This document shows positions 43,342 through 52,237 of a stretch of DNA of 64,000 bases, in pieces. Made by a program: the position numbers and the translations under genes. The stretch covers positions 186,001 through 250,000 of the forward strand of contig CAJTND010000001.1 in assembly GCA_910577995.1 (NCBI GenBank). The letters run 5' to 3'. The number at the start of each line of letters is the position of its first letter. Positions within the stretch are counted from its first letter, which is position 1. Source of the DNA: an uncultured Christensenella sp. (GTDB taxonomy: Bacteria > Bacillota > Clostridia > Christensenellales > Pumilibacteraceae). The notes under the pieces are model-generated. The model made no database searches. It worked only from the letters and a program-made list of their open reading frames with translations, and was not told the origin of the DNA.

Positions 43342-44693
43342 TGCTCCACATGCGCAAGCAGCGCGGCTATAAGATAAACACGCGTCAGGTTGGGCTCGAT
43401 GACGTTATCGAAATACCCCTCGCGCGCGAGCTTGAGCGCCGAGCAGTTCTCCGCGGCATAGCTCTCGGCGAGCTTTTGCGCCGCCTTGTCCTTGTTCTTT
43501 GCCGTTTTTATCTCGTCGGCATACAACAGCCGCGCCGCGTTCTCCGAGTCTACGGCGGCTATCTCCGCGCTGTCCCACGCTATCTTATAGCTGCAAGGCG
43601 CAACGGTCGCGGTGTACGCGCCGCCTATCGCCTTTCCGTAAACGACAGAGAAGGTATTGACGCTGAGCATGTTTACGCGGTAGATAAGATCGGACATATC
43701 GCGTATCAGCCGCGCGTCGTCCGCGCCCTGCTCCGTGCCTACGCAGTCCGTAAGGAACACGACGGGACAATTCGCATTGTCGCAGGCGTTGAGGAACTCG
43801 CTTATCTTGACGCAGCCGTCGGCTGTAAGCCTGCCGCCGTCCTTGGTCGCATCGGTCGCGACCACACCGACGGGAACGTCGGCAAGAGTTGCAAAGCCCG
43901 TGACCGCGCACGGAGCGAATCCGCCGCGTATGGGCAAAAAGCTGTTCTTATCGAATACCTCTTTTATTACGGTATCGACGGACACGCCTGGTTTGAGCCC
44001 CTTGCACGTGCGATTTACATCGTCGCCCGAGGGCTTGCCCGCGCCGAAAGCGTCGAGCACGTTGCATATCGTCTTTTTGAGCTCTTCCTTTTTGATAAGG
44101 TTGGTCACCGTGCCGCGCGCAAAAAGCTCCTCGGCAGTCCCCGTCTTGTCCGCGCCAGATTTGGCGGCGAGCACGAGCGGCGACGCAGTTGCGCTTACGC
44201 TGTCCTTGAACGCGATAACGATATCGCTTATCCCTGCGGCATAAGCGGAAAGACCGTAGTTTTTACCCTTGATGACCGAGATGACGGGTATATCGCCGTA
44301 AGCGATGGTAAACGCGCGCAGAATATCGCCGTAGCCTTCCAGACACTCTATGCCCTCGGCAAAGCGCGCGCCGGAAGTATCCCATACCGCTATCAACGGC
44401 TTGTTCATGCGCACCGCGTTATTGACGGTGCGGACTATCTTCTTCGCGCCGAGCGCGCCGATAGAGCCCTTCATCACCGCGGAGTTGAGCGCGAAAACAC
44501 ACACGCCCCTGCCGTCCACCGTAGCGAAACCGCTTACTACGCCCTCGCCGAGCGCGGACGCCGTGTCTGTCTCCGAGCCGACGAAAGCGTCGGTCTCGAC
44601 AAACGACTTGTCGTCGGTAAACGACGATATGAACGCTATCGTATCCTTATTGACCGCAGCAAGCTTGGTCTTGGCTTCGCGTAAGCTATCCAT
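43338..44693 (-). CDS. Acyl-CoA carboxyltransferase-like subunit (MmdA/PccB superfamily, divergent)
   Basis: A 451-residue crotonase-fold carboxyltransferase. Recognisable parts are the N-terminal oxyanion region around WDTSGARFAEGIECLEGYG, the C-terminal PVVFLTDCVGTEQGADDA and the second oxyanion region YGKAIGGAYTA. It is shorter and more divergent than MmdA or PccB (~510), so the acyl-CoA substrate is uncertain. It heads the operon with OadG, biotin carrier and OadB, so it probably feeds the same pump as OadA. GGAGG lies five bases before ATG 44693, which is why the upstream in-frame ATG was rejected. Confidence 0.82.
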   Translation of the reverse strand: MDSLREAKTKLAAVNKDTIAFISSFTDDKSFVETDAFVGSETDTASALGEGVVSGFATVDGRGVCVFALNSAVMKGSIGALGAKKIVRTVNNAVRMNKPLIAVWDTSGARFAEGIECLEGYGDILRAFTIAYGDIPVISVIKGKNYGLSAYAAGISDIVIAFKDSVSATASPLVLAAKSGADKTGTAEELFARGTVTNLIKKEELKKTICNVLDAFGAGKPSGDDVNRTCKGLKPGVSVDTVIKEVFDKNSFLPIRGGFAPCAVTGFATLADVPVGVVATDATKDGGRLTADGCVKISEFLNACDNANCPVVFLTDCVGTEQGADDARLIRDMSDLIYRVNMLSVNTFSVVYGKAIGGAYTATVAPCSYKIAWDSAEIAAVDSENAARLLYADEIKTAKNKDKAAQKLAESYAAENCSALKLAREGYFDNVIEPNLTRVYLIAALLAHVEQ

Positions 44694-44720
44694 TTGAGCC
44701 TCCATTCCCATTATGACAGT

Positions 44721-44749
44721 ATTGTACTACAAATAAAAATTTTTTTCAA
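44721..44749 (-). promoter_or_regulatory. Promoter of the decarboxylase/cmk/ispH operon
   Basis: TTGAAA (44744-44749) and TACAAT (44721-44726) on the minus strand with a 17-base spacer, 28 bases before the first start codon. No further clear promoter or terminator was seen before 34260, so ten genes may share it. Confidence 0.7.
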
Positions 44750-44786
44750 CTGTTCCGACGCTGTTTCACGGCGGAAAAAATATTTT

Positions 44787-45491
44787 TCAGAGCGAGCGCA
44801 GATATTCTATCTCGTCCGTTTTGAGATAGCGCCATTCGCCGCGATTGAGCCCGCCGAGCCGCAGTTCGCCTATCGCGACGCGTTTAAGGAAAAGCACCCG
44901 ACGCCCGAGCGATTCTATCATGTTTTTTATCTCGTGGTTCTTGCCCTCGAAAATAGTCACGTTGAGCTTTGTTCCGCCGTTTTCCGCGCCGACTGCCGAC
45001 ACGCGCGCCGCGCCGTACTTTACGCCGCCGTACTCGACGCCCGCTCTCAGCCTTTTGAGTTCGGCTTCCGTCGGTTCGCCCTCCACGCGCACAGAGTACG
45101 TCTTTGCCACGGCGTTTTTCGGATGCGTTATCTTGTTGGCGAGCTCGCCGTCGTCGGTAAGTATGAGCAAGCCCTCGGTATCGTAATCGAGCCTACCGAC
45201 GGGAAAAAGTCTCGCGCGCACTCCGCCGACGAGATCCATTACGGTCTTTCTACCTTTGTCGTCGTGGACGGTGCACACACAGCCCTTGGGCTTGTGCAGC
45301 ATTATATACGTGCGTTTTGCCGCTATGCGCACGACGTGCCCGTCGACTTCCACCGTGTCGCCGTCTTTTATGTCCACGGCAAAAGCGGTGACGGTCTTGC
45401 CGTTGAGCCTTACCCGACCTTCCTCTATGAGTTTTTCGCATTTCCTGCGGCTGTCGACGCCGCAGCTGCTCAAATATTTGTTTATACGCAT
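44787..45491 (-). CDS. rluB: Ribosomal large-subunit pseudouridine synthase, RluB/RsuA family
   Basis: A 234-residue pseudouridine synthase with an N-terminal S4 RNA-binding domain (RINKYLSSCGVDSRRKCE) and a catalytic domain with the nucleophilic Asp in GRLDYDTEGLL. The family converts specific uridines in rRNA; whether it acts on 23S or 16S rRNA is not decided by the sequence. Confidence 0.93.
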   Translation of the reverse strand: MRINKYLSSCGVDSRRKCEKLIEEGRVRLNGKTVTAFAVDIKDGDTVEVDGHVVRIAAKRTYIMLHKPKGCVCTVHDDKGRKTVMDLVGGVRARLFPVGRLDYDTEGLLILTDDGELANKITHPKNAVAKTYSVRVEGEPTEAELKRLRAGVEYGGVKYGAARVSAVGAENGGTKLNVTIFEGKNHEIKNMIESLGRRVLFLKRVAIGELRLGGLNRGEWRYLKTDEIEYLRSL

Positions 45492-45509
45492 GATAATTTC
45501 CTTTTAATC

Positions 45510-45538
45510 ATGATAACCGATAATGCGGAAAAAATCAA
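45510..45538 (-). promoter_or_regulatory. Promoter of rluB
   Basis: TTGATT (45533-45538) and TATCAT (45510-45515) on the minus strand with a 17-base spacer, close to the start codon. Confidence 0.55.
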
Positions 45539-45574
45539 GCGTTTTCGCAAGGCACGGGATAAAGGCAGGAAAAA

Positions 45575-45597
45575 AGCCCCGCTTTGTCGGCGGAGCT
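45575..45597 (-). terminator. Terminator after the D,D-carboxypeptidase gene
   Basis: An eight-pair stem (45575-45582 with 45590-45597, one G-U pair) and 7-base loop, followed by five Ts on the minus strand. It closes the run of genes that starts at 52973. Confidence 0.8.
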
Positions 45598-45613
45598 GTT
45601 CCGATTTTATAAT

Positions 45614-46486
45614 TTATCTCGAAAACGCTTTATCCATAAGACGCATACATTCCTCGAACATATCGCCGCAGTTGAGCACCGTGCAGATATAAGTCTTGCC
45701 GTCGCGCGTCGCCGACGAAACAAGACAGCGCCCGGACTTTTTGGTAAAGCCAGTTTTTATACCGTTGCCGCCGGCATAGTTGAAGAGTATCTTGTTTTTA
45801 TTGGGAAAGTTACGGCAGTACTCGTGGTCGTGATACGGCGTCTTATGCCGCTTGGTCGAAACTATCTTTCGGAAATCCTCATTCTGCATCGCATAGTACG
45901 AAATGGCGCAAAGATCGCGCGCCGTCGTGTAATGCTCGTCATGGTGCAGTCCGTGCGGATTCATGAAATTGGTATTTTCCGCGCCCGCTTTCTTCGCCGT
46001 TTCGTTCATCAGCTTGACAAAGCCCTCGACACTGCCGCCGACGATTATCGCAAGCGCTTCGGCGCAGTCGTTGCCCGATTGGAGCATGAGCCCGTACAAA
46101 AGATCGCGCACCGACAGCATCTCGCCTTTTTCGAGATACAGCGACGATCCCTCTACGCCTACCGCCGCGCTCGGTATCGCTATGGGCAGATCCAACAGCG
46201 AATAGTTTTCGAGCACGGTTATCGCCGTACATATCTTGGTCGTGCTCGCCGGCTCGCGGCGCGCGTCGCAGTTTTTGGAATATATAAGCTCGCCCGTGTC
46301 GCCGTCGACGAGCGCCATAGACGACGCGGAGCTTGCGATATCGGTCGGGCGCATAAGCTCCTCCGTCTCGCTCCCGACCGCCGTTTCGGGCGCGCACACG
46401 TCATGTGCGTAGGCAATGCCGTATCCCCCGAACGCCGCATATACCAAAGCGGCGACCGCCGCTATCACAGCAAAGTATTTTTTCAT
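45614..46486 (-). CDS. D-alanyl-D-alanine carboxypeptidase (short, catalytic domain only)
   Basis: An exported serine peptidase of 290 residues with a signal peptide ending near AYAHD. Catalytic motifs are all present: ASTTKI (SxxK), SGNDCAEAL (SGN) and IKTGFTKKSG (KTG). It trims the terminal D-Ala of peptidoglycan stem peptides. It lacks the ~90-residue C-terminal domain and amphipathic anchor of DacA/DacF, so it may be soluble after secretion. Its position beside gerW suggests a link to sporulation, as with DacF, which is inference. Confidence 0.9.
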   Translation of the reverse strand: MKKYFAVIAAVAALVYAAFGGYGIAYAHDVCAPETAVGSETEELMRPTDIASSASSMALVDGDTGELIYSKNCDARREPASTTKICTAITVLENYSLLDLPIAIPSAAVGVEGSSLYLEKGEMLSVRDLLYGLMLQSGNDCAEALAIIVGGSVEGFVKLMNETAKKAGAENTNFMNPHGLHHDEHYTTARDLCAISYYAMQNEDFRKIVSTKRHKTPYHDHEYCRNFPNKNKILFNYAGGNGIKTGFTKKSGRCLVSSATRDGKTYICTVLNCGDMFEECMRLMDKAFSR

Positions 46487-46866
46487 TTTTTCTTCTTCCC
46501 GAAAATCGACCCGACTACCTCGGGCACTGTGTCCATTATCTTATCGAACGCGCTCTGACTGCCGACGTTGAGCATGCGCACGGACTTGCCGTCGCTTATG
46601 AGAAAGCAAACGGGAAGCACGCTCATGCCCGCGCCCGACGCGCCGGCAAACGGCTGACTCTCACGCCGCTCGCCGTACTCGCCGCCGCCCGAAACGACGC
46701 CGACGCTTATCTTGCTTATCGGGATTATGCTCGTGCCGTCGGCGGTCACTATCGGATTGCCGACTATGATATCCGCATCGGTCAACGCGCGTATCTTGCC
46801 GAACGCGCTGTCCATTATGCTTTCTATCGGATGTTCGCTACGCTCGGTCGGAAATGTATCTTGCAT
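46483..46866 (-). CDS. ytfJ: GerW family sporulation protein (YtfJ)
   Basis: A 127-residue YtfJ/GerW protein. The family pattern is clear: a helical start, VGNPIVTADGTSIIPISKISVG split by short linkers, GGGEYGE, and a C-terminal Lys-rich end. In Bacillus it is a forespore protein needed for L-alanine germination. It overlaps the DUF2953 gene by 29 bases and the carboxypeptidase by four. Confidence 0.9.
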   Translation of the reverse strand: MQDTFPTERSEHPIESIMDSAFGKIRALTDADIIVGNPIVTADGTSIIPISKISVGVVSGGGEYGERRESQPFAGASGAGMSVLPVCFLISDGKSVRMLNVGSQSAFDKIMDTVPEVVGSIFGKKKK

Positions 46867-47458
46867 ACGTCTTGTTTTCCCTCTTGTTGAATTTTAACGC
46901 TTTTATCGCCGCATATATAATATCGGCAAAACACAGCGAAATTATGCCGTCTATATCCGTATATATACGCTCTGTATCGTAATCGGGCGAGATACCGCCG
47001 CGGCTGACCTCCGCGCTGTCCGTCACCGCGAGCAGCTGTCCGTAAAACGAACTCAGCGTCCCGACGGCGACGGCCGCGTCGCCGATGCCTATTATCGCGT
47101 CGGTATCGAGCCGGCGCACGCGCACACGCTTAGCCGTTTCCCAAGCGAACCGCAACAGATACTTCACGATCGGGCTAATCGGCGCGGGCTTCTTTCCGCT
47201 CTTCTTTGCGTTTCGGTCTTTTCTGTCGTCTTTTGCTCCGCCGTCGCCGAGCTCCTCGCCGCGCAGTATCGCGCCCAACCGCTTTACGTCGATGCTCTTA
47301 ACGAATACGGGCACGAAAAACAACCGAACGCTCAGTTTTCCGCAGTTCTTGTCCGTATCAACGAAAAGCGCGATACACAGCGTTATCGGCATGACCGTCA
47401 AATGCAAAAAAATAACGGCAAGCACTAAATACGTCATGCGTATAGTGTTTGCCGTCAT
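46838..47458 (-). CDS. DUF2953 protein (YtfI-like), sporulation-linked
   Basis: A 206-residue protein with one N-terminal membrane helix (residues ~8-32), a basic middle (KDDRKDRNAKKSGKK) and a C-terminal region with DTDAIIGIGDAAVAVG, the DUF2953 pattern. It sits directly upstream of ytfJ as in Bacillus. ATG 47458 is preferred over a TTG six bases earlier. No biochemical role is known. Confidence 0.75.
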   Translation of the reverse strand: MTANTIRMTYLVLAVIFLHLTVMPITLCIALFVDTDKNCGKLSVRLFFVPVFVKSIDVKRLGAILRGEELGDGGAKDDRKDRNAKKSGKKPAPISPIVKYLLRFAWETAKRVRVRRLDTDAIIGIGDAAVAVGTLSSFYGQLLAVTDSAEVSRGGISPDYDTERIYTDIDGIISLCFADIIYAAIKALKFNKRENKTYARYISDRA

Positions 47459-47483
47459 CGCCAAATTATGCCGTTTTGTCCGC

Positions 47484-48170
47484 TTATTGCTCTATCGGAT
47501 CCTCGGTAGCCGCGGCCTCCGCGTCGTCCGCCTCTATCATCGCTATATCCTCGCCCTGCAAAAATTCGGGCGTTTCGCCGTCCTTATCTGCGAAGTTGTA
47601 CAGCGTTTCCGCCTCGGGCTCGGGCGAGGTCTCCTCTATCTCCTTTATCTTGTCGAGAAGCGAATCCCTGTCGGGCAGATCCTTTACGTCCTCTATCGCA
47701 AAACGTTTGAGGAAAGCGTCGGTCGTGCCGAATAGCAACGGCTTGCCGATAGTGTCCTTTCTTCCGACTATCTCTATAAGATTGTTTTTGAGCAGCGCCT
47801 GCAACGCGTAATCGCAGTTGACGCCGCGGATATGCTCGACGTCGAGACGCGTTACGGGCTGACGGTACGCTATGATGGACAGCGTTTCCATTGCGGGCGT
47901 GGAAAGCGCTTTTTCCTTGATGGGATTGAGCACGCAGCCGATAATATCGGCATAGTCGGGATTGGACGCGAGCTGTAACTGACCGTTGAACGATATCAGG
48001 TGTATACCGGATTTGCCGCCGAACCGCTTTTGCAGCCTTTTGACGGCGGCGTTGACCTCGCTCTTCTGTACCTCCAACAGCTCGCAAATATCAGACACTT
48101 TAAGACTGTCGCCCGACACGAACAAAAGCGATTCGAGAACGTCGTCGAGTATTTCTATATCCATGTTCAT
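47484..48170 (-). CDS. scpB: Segregation and condensation protein B
   Basis: A 228-residue winged-helix kleisin partner that joins ScpA and Smc for chromosome condensation. The hallmark STPAMETLSIIAYRQPVTR and EHIRGVNCDYAL segments are present, and the C-terminus is acidic. ATG 48170 overlaps the scpA stop (ATGA) with GGAAG upstream. Confidence 0.95.
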   Translation of the reverse strand: MNMDIEILDDVLESLLFVSGDSLKVSDICELLEVQKSEVNAAVKRLQKRFGGKSGIHLISFNGQLQLASNPDYADIIGCVLNPIKEKALSTPAMETLSIIAYRQPVTRLDVEHIRGVNCDYALQALLKNNLIEIVGRKDTIGKPLLFGTTDAFLKRFAIEDVKDLPDRDSLLDKIKEIEETSPEPEAETLYNFADKDGETPEFLQGEDIAMIEADDAEAAATEDPIEQ

Positions 48171-48925
48171 TGTTCTTCCGCTCTCCTTTTGGTAATGGTT
48201 ATCGTATCGAATATTTCGTTCTGCTCGGCGCATACGACCTGATTTTTGAGCAGTTCGAGTAGCGCCATGAACGTCGTCACTATCTCGTTAAGCGTAAAGT
48301 CCTCGCCGAAAAGCTCGTCGAACGTGACGCGTTCCGCCGAGCTGACCCTTGCGGTTATGTACTGCATTTTGTCCGCGACGGTAAACGGGTCGAGGTCTAT
48401 CTTGCGCTGTTTGAATACCTGTTGACGCGTGCCGAGCTTCTCGAACATCTTACGGAGCGCCTTTACGAGCCCGTCCGTCGTCATGTCCTTGAGCACGAGC
48501 CGCGGCTGACCGACGCTTTCGTCGGGCGCGCGTGAAAACATGTTGATGACCTCGCGCGTGCGCATTTTTTCCGATGCTTCCTTAAACAGTCGGTATTCCT
48601 CGAGGCGGTTTATAAGATCGACCTTGGGATCTTCCTCGGGCGGCAGCTCGACGCTCTCGGGACGCGGTAAGAGCGCTCGCGATTTGATTTCCAAAAGCGT
48701 CGCCGCAACGTCTATAAAGTCGGCGGCTTGCTCCATATCGAGCTGTTCGAGCCCTTCCATCGCTTTAAGATACTGTTCGGTTATATCGGAAATGAATATA
48801 TCCTCGATGCGTATCTTCGCGCGCTTGACCATATCGAGCAGGAGGTCGAGCGGACCGTCGTAATCGCTCAGTACTACGCGAAAGCTCTTATTCTCTTCAT
48901 CTGCGGCAGTTTGGATTTTTTGCAT
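48167..48925 (-). CDS. scpA: Segregation and condensation protein A
   Basis: A 252-residue kleisin bridging Smc heads. The N-terminal YDGPLDLLLDMVKRAKI and ISDITEQYL segments and the C-terminal winged helix are typical. It precedes scpB in the usual order. Confidence 0.95.
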   Translation of the reverse strand: MQKIQTAADEENKSFRVVLSDYDGPLDLLLDMVKRAKIRIEDIFISDITEQYLKAMEGLEQLDMEQAADFIDVAATLLEIKSRALLPRPESVELPPEEDPKVDLINRLEEYRLFKEASEKMRTREVINMFSRAPDESVGQPRLVLKDMTTDGLVKALRKMFEKLGTRQQVFKQRKIDLDPFTVADKMQYITARVSSAERVTFDELFGEDFTLNEIVTTFMALLELLKNQVVCAEQNEIFDTITITKRRAEEQ

Positions 48926-48941
48926 AGCTACACCGTCCCTA

Positions 48942-49682
48942 TCAAACGGGGAACATCAACCCCCACAGCAGAGTAAAGCCGAGACCGACGTGCGACGAGC
49001 AATAGTTTATATACGTTCCTAGGATATCTATATAAGAGAACCAATACGGCAACACTGCATAATTCTCCGCCATGGAAACGATAAAGCTCAGTCCCATCAA
49101 GCCCCAAAGTATATACTGACCGTTATTGCGCATGAACCTGACGAACTTATTGCCTTGATGCGTGAGCGACTCTATCAGTTTGAAGCCGTCGAGCGGATAA
49201 AACGGCAGTATGTTAAAGAACGCAAGCGTAAGGTTTACCGTCATCAATATCCAAAAATACTGCGATAAATAAAACAATATCCAATAACCCGCGCCCGAAC
49301 CGACCCTTGCCGACGCAAACGCGAACAGCACGGAGAAAAACGAGGACAGGAACGCGACGATAACGTTCATTATGATACCCGCGGCGGAGACCGTTATAAG
49401 CCCGCGGCGGAATTTCTTGAAGTTGTACGGATTGACGGGCACGGGCTTGGCGTAGCCGAAGCCGACGAGCATCATCATGATAAACCCGACGGGATCGAGG
49501 TGCTTGAGCGGATTGAGCGTCAGTCGTCCCGAGAATTTAGCCGTAGGGTCGCCGTTCCACAGCGCGACAAGCCCGTGCGCAAGCTCGTGCAGCACGAGCG
49601 CGGGCACGACGGCGAGCAGCGTTATCAACATCGTTATGACGAACGACGCGGCGTCGTCTCCGAACATCAAAGCAAATATCAC
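48942..49682 (-). CDS. Site-2 protease family membrane metalloprotease (M50)
   Basis: A 246-residue polytopic protein with HELAH in the first helix pair as the zinc motif and NILPFYPLDG as the second metal-binding motif. Compact, PDZ-less members like this (YwhC type) are common beside scpAB in Firmicutes; their substrates are unknown. It overlaps lysA by four bases. Confidence 0.9.
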   Translation of the reverse strand: MIFALMFGDDAASFVITMLITLLAVVPALVLHELAHGLVALWNGDPTAKFSGRLTLNPLKHLDPVGFIMMMLVGFGYAKPVPVNPYNFKKFRRGLITVSAAGIIMNVIVAFLSSFFSVLFAFASARVGSGAGYWILFYLSQYFWILMTVNLTLAFFNILPFYPLDGFKLIESLTHQGNKFVRFMRNNGQYILWGLMGLSFIVSMAENYAVLPYWFSYIDILGTYINYCSSHVGLGFTLLWGLMFPV

Positions 49683-50989
49683 TTTTTACCGTCCTCCAAT
49701 AAGCTCGGCATACAGTCGTTACGCGCCATGTCCGCGTATGACTGCGGCTTGACGAGATAATCGGACTTGCCGTCCTTTACCGCCACGACGGGCGGAACTG
49801 CGTTCCTGTTATAATTGGACGCCATGGAATAATGGTACGCGCCCGTAGAGAGCACGGCGAGAACATCGCCGCTTTTAAGTCGGGGCAGTTTTACGTCCGA
49901 AAGCAGTATATCGCCGCTTTCGCAGCACTTGCCGGCTATCGAATACTCGCTGTCGCGCTCGGCTTCCGCCCTGTCCGCGACGACTGCTGTATACTGCGCG
50001 TCGTACAGCGAAACGCGCGGATTGTCGAACATTCCGCCGTCGACCGCCGCATACGTCTTGATGTTTTTGATAGTCTTGATCGCGCCGACGGTGTATAACG
50101 TAATTCCCGCCTCGCCGACGATCGAACGACCGGGCTCTACGATGAGCCGCGGCGGCTTGATGCCTTTTTCTTTTACCGCCGCTTTGAGCGTGCGCGCGCT
50201 GTTGCGCATATATTCCTGCGGAGCGAGCGGCGCGTCGCCGTCGACGTATCTTATGCCGAACCCGCCGCCGAGGTCGAGCCTTTCGACATCGATACCGACC
50301 GAATTGAGCCGGATGACCAGCTCGGTCATCTTGTCTATCGCTATCTCGAACGCCTCGCGCTCGAATATCTGCGAACCGATATGACACGCAATGCCCTTGA
50401 AAGCTATGTTCTTGCGCCCGATGAGCCCGTGTATAAACTCCTCCGCAGTGCCGTCGGCGACCGAAAATCCGAACTTGCTGTCGGGCGTAGTCGTCTGTAT
50501 AAATCTGTGCGTATGCGCCTCGACGCCGGGATTGACGCGCACCAATACGTTCTGCGGCTTTTTAGCGTGCTTGCTTATCAGCTCCGCTTCGAGTTCGGAA
50601 TCGACGACAAAGCATTCAACGCCGCTCTCTATGGCGTATTTTATCTCCGCTTCGGTCTTGTTGTTGCCGTGGAAGTATATCCGCTCGGGCGGCATACCGC
50701 CCGCGAGCGCGGTATACAGCTCGCCGCCCGACACGACGTCCGCGCCGAGCCCGAGCTTGGCGAGCATTTTATAAACGCCCTTGCAGCAAAACGCTTTGGA
50801 CGCAAAGCATACGGTATGATCGGGATACTCCTCTTTAAGTATCTCCTCGTAAGAGCGCGCGGTTGCTTCCGCACGCGCCACGTCGAAAACGTATAACGGC
50901 GTGCCGTACTGGTCGGCGAGCTCTTTTGCGTCGCAGCCGCCTATGATAAGTCTGTTGTTTTCGATCGTAAGATCGCCGAAAAGTTTCAT
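49679..50989 (-). CDS. lysA: Diaminopimelate decarboxylase
   Basis: A 436-residue alanine racemase-fold PLP enzyme that makes lysine from meso-diaminopimelate. The PLP lysine lies in FASKAF, and HIGSQI, GGGFGI and EPGRSI follow. The C-terminal GAYHYSMASNYN closes the active site. AAGG precedes the ATG, which lies three bases past proA. Confidence 0.95.
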   Translation of the reverse strand: MKLFGDLTIENNRLIIGGCDAKELADQYGTPLYVFDVARAEATARSYEEILKEEYPDHTVCFASKAFCCKGVYKMLAKLGLGADVVSGGELYTALAGGMPPERIYFHGNNKTEAEIKYAIESGVECFVVDSELEAELISKHAKKPQNVLVRVNPGVEAHTHRFIQTTTPDSKFGFSVADGTAEEFIHGLIGRKNIAFKGIACHIGSQIFEREAFEIAIDKMTELVIRLNSVGIDVERLDLGGGFGIRYVDGDAPLAPQEYMRNSARTLKAAVKEKGIKPPRLIVEPGRSIVGEAGITLYTVGAIKTIKNIKTYAAVDGGMFDNPRVSLYDAQYTAVVADRAEAERDSEYSIAGKCCESGDILLSDVKLPRLKSGDVLAVLSTGAYHYSMASNYNRNAVPPVVAVKDGKSDYLVKPQSYADMARNDCMPSLLEDGKK

Positions 50990-50992
50990 TGT

Positions 50993-52237
50993 CTATCGCC
51001 TTATTTGTCCGTCGCCCTCGACGAGGTATTTGTAAGTGACCATTTCGTAAATGCCCATCGGTCCGCGGGCGTGCAGTTTTTGCGTCGATATGCCTATCTC
51101 CGCGCCCAGCCCGAACTCGAACCCGTCGGTGAACCGCGTCGACGCATTGGCATACACTACCGCGCTGTCTGCGTACTTGCCGAAATAATCGACAGCCGCT
51201 CTGTCCGTCGCGATTATCGTTTCGCTGTGGTGCGAGCCGTATTTATTGACATACTCGACCGCGCCCTTAACGCCGTCGACCGTCTTGACCGAAATATCGA
51301 GAGAAAGATATTCTTTGTAATAATCGTCCTCGCTCGCCGCTACCGCCGCGGGAAATATCTTTCGTATCTCGTCGTCGCCGTGTAGCGTCACTCCCGCCTT
51401 TTTCAGCGCTTCGAGCACGGGCAGAGCTTTATCCAAAGCCGCTCTGTCTATGATAAGCCCCTCGAGCGCGTTGCACACGCCGAGCCGTTGAGTCTTTGCG
51501 TTGAGCACCACTTTTTCCGCAAGAGCGATATCCGCCGACTTGTCTATATATGCGGTGCAGTTGCCCGCGCCCGTTTCGATGACGGGCACTGTTGCCGAGC
51601 GTCTGACAAAGCGTATAAGCTCCGCCGAGCCGCGCGGTATCGCAAGATCGATCACACCGTCGAGCGTCAACAGCTCGACAACGCCATCATGCCCGCATTC
51701 TACGAGCGTCACGGACGCGCGGTCGATACCGAACTCGGACAAAACGTCGCCGATGACTCCGACCAATGCTCTATTGGTAGCTATCGCGTCGTTACTGCCG
51801 CGAAGCACTGCGGCATTGGACGATTTTAAGCACAAGCCCGCGGCGTCGACGGTTACGTTGGGTCTTGCCTCGTACACGACGGCTATCGCACCGAACGGCA
51901 CGGCGGTCTTTTTCAGCCGAAGTCCGTTATACAGCGTGCGGTCGTCGATCACCCTGCCGACGGGATCGGGCAGTTCCGCGAGCTTTCTCAGCCCGTCGGC
52001 GGCGGAGCGTATGCGCTGTCCGTCGAACCTGAGCCTATCGAGAAACGCCTGCGGCTTATCCGCGGCGCGCGCCATATCGGACGCATTGGCTTTTTCTATC
52101 GACGCGCCGCTATGCTCTATGCGCTCGGCAATGGCTTTTAACAGCTCGTTTTTTACGCGCGCGGAAATATCCGACAGCGCGGGCGCGGCGCTTTTTGCTC
52201 TTGCCGCCGCCGAGCTTACCGACTCGGTATTACTCAT
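50993..52237 (-). CDS. proA: Gamma-glutamyl phosphate reductase
   Basis: A 414-residue NADPH-dependent aldehyde dehydrogenase-fold enzyme, second step of proline synthesis. The catalytic Cys lies in ETGAGNCTAYID, and GAIAVVYEARPNVT and GLGAEIGIST are typical. No proB is in the window. The ATG overlaps the yebC stop by eight bases. Confidence 0.95.
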   Translation of the reverse strand: MSNTESVSSAAARAKSAAPALSDISARVKNELLKAIAERIEHSGASIEKANASDMARAADKPQAFLDRLRFDGQRIRSAADGLRKLAELPDPVGRVIDDRTLYNGLRLKKTAVPFGAIAVVYEARPNVTVDAAGLCLKSSNAAVLRGSNDAIATNRALVGVIGDVLSEFGIDRASVTLVECGHDGVVELLTLDGVIDLAIPRGSAELIRFVRRSATVPVIETGAGNCTAYIDKSADIALAEKVVLNAKTQRLGVCNALEGLIIDRAALDKALPVLEALKKAGVTLHGDDEIRKIFPAAVAASEDDYYKEYLSLDISVKTVDGVKGAVEYVNKYGSHHSETIIATDRAAVDYFGKYADSAVVYANASTRFTDGFEFGLGAEIGISTQKLHARGPMGIYEMVTYKYLVEGDGQIRR

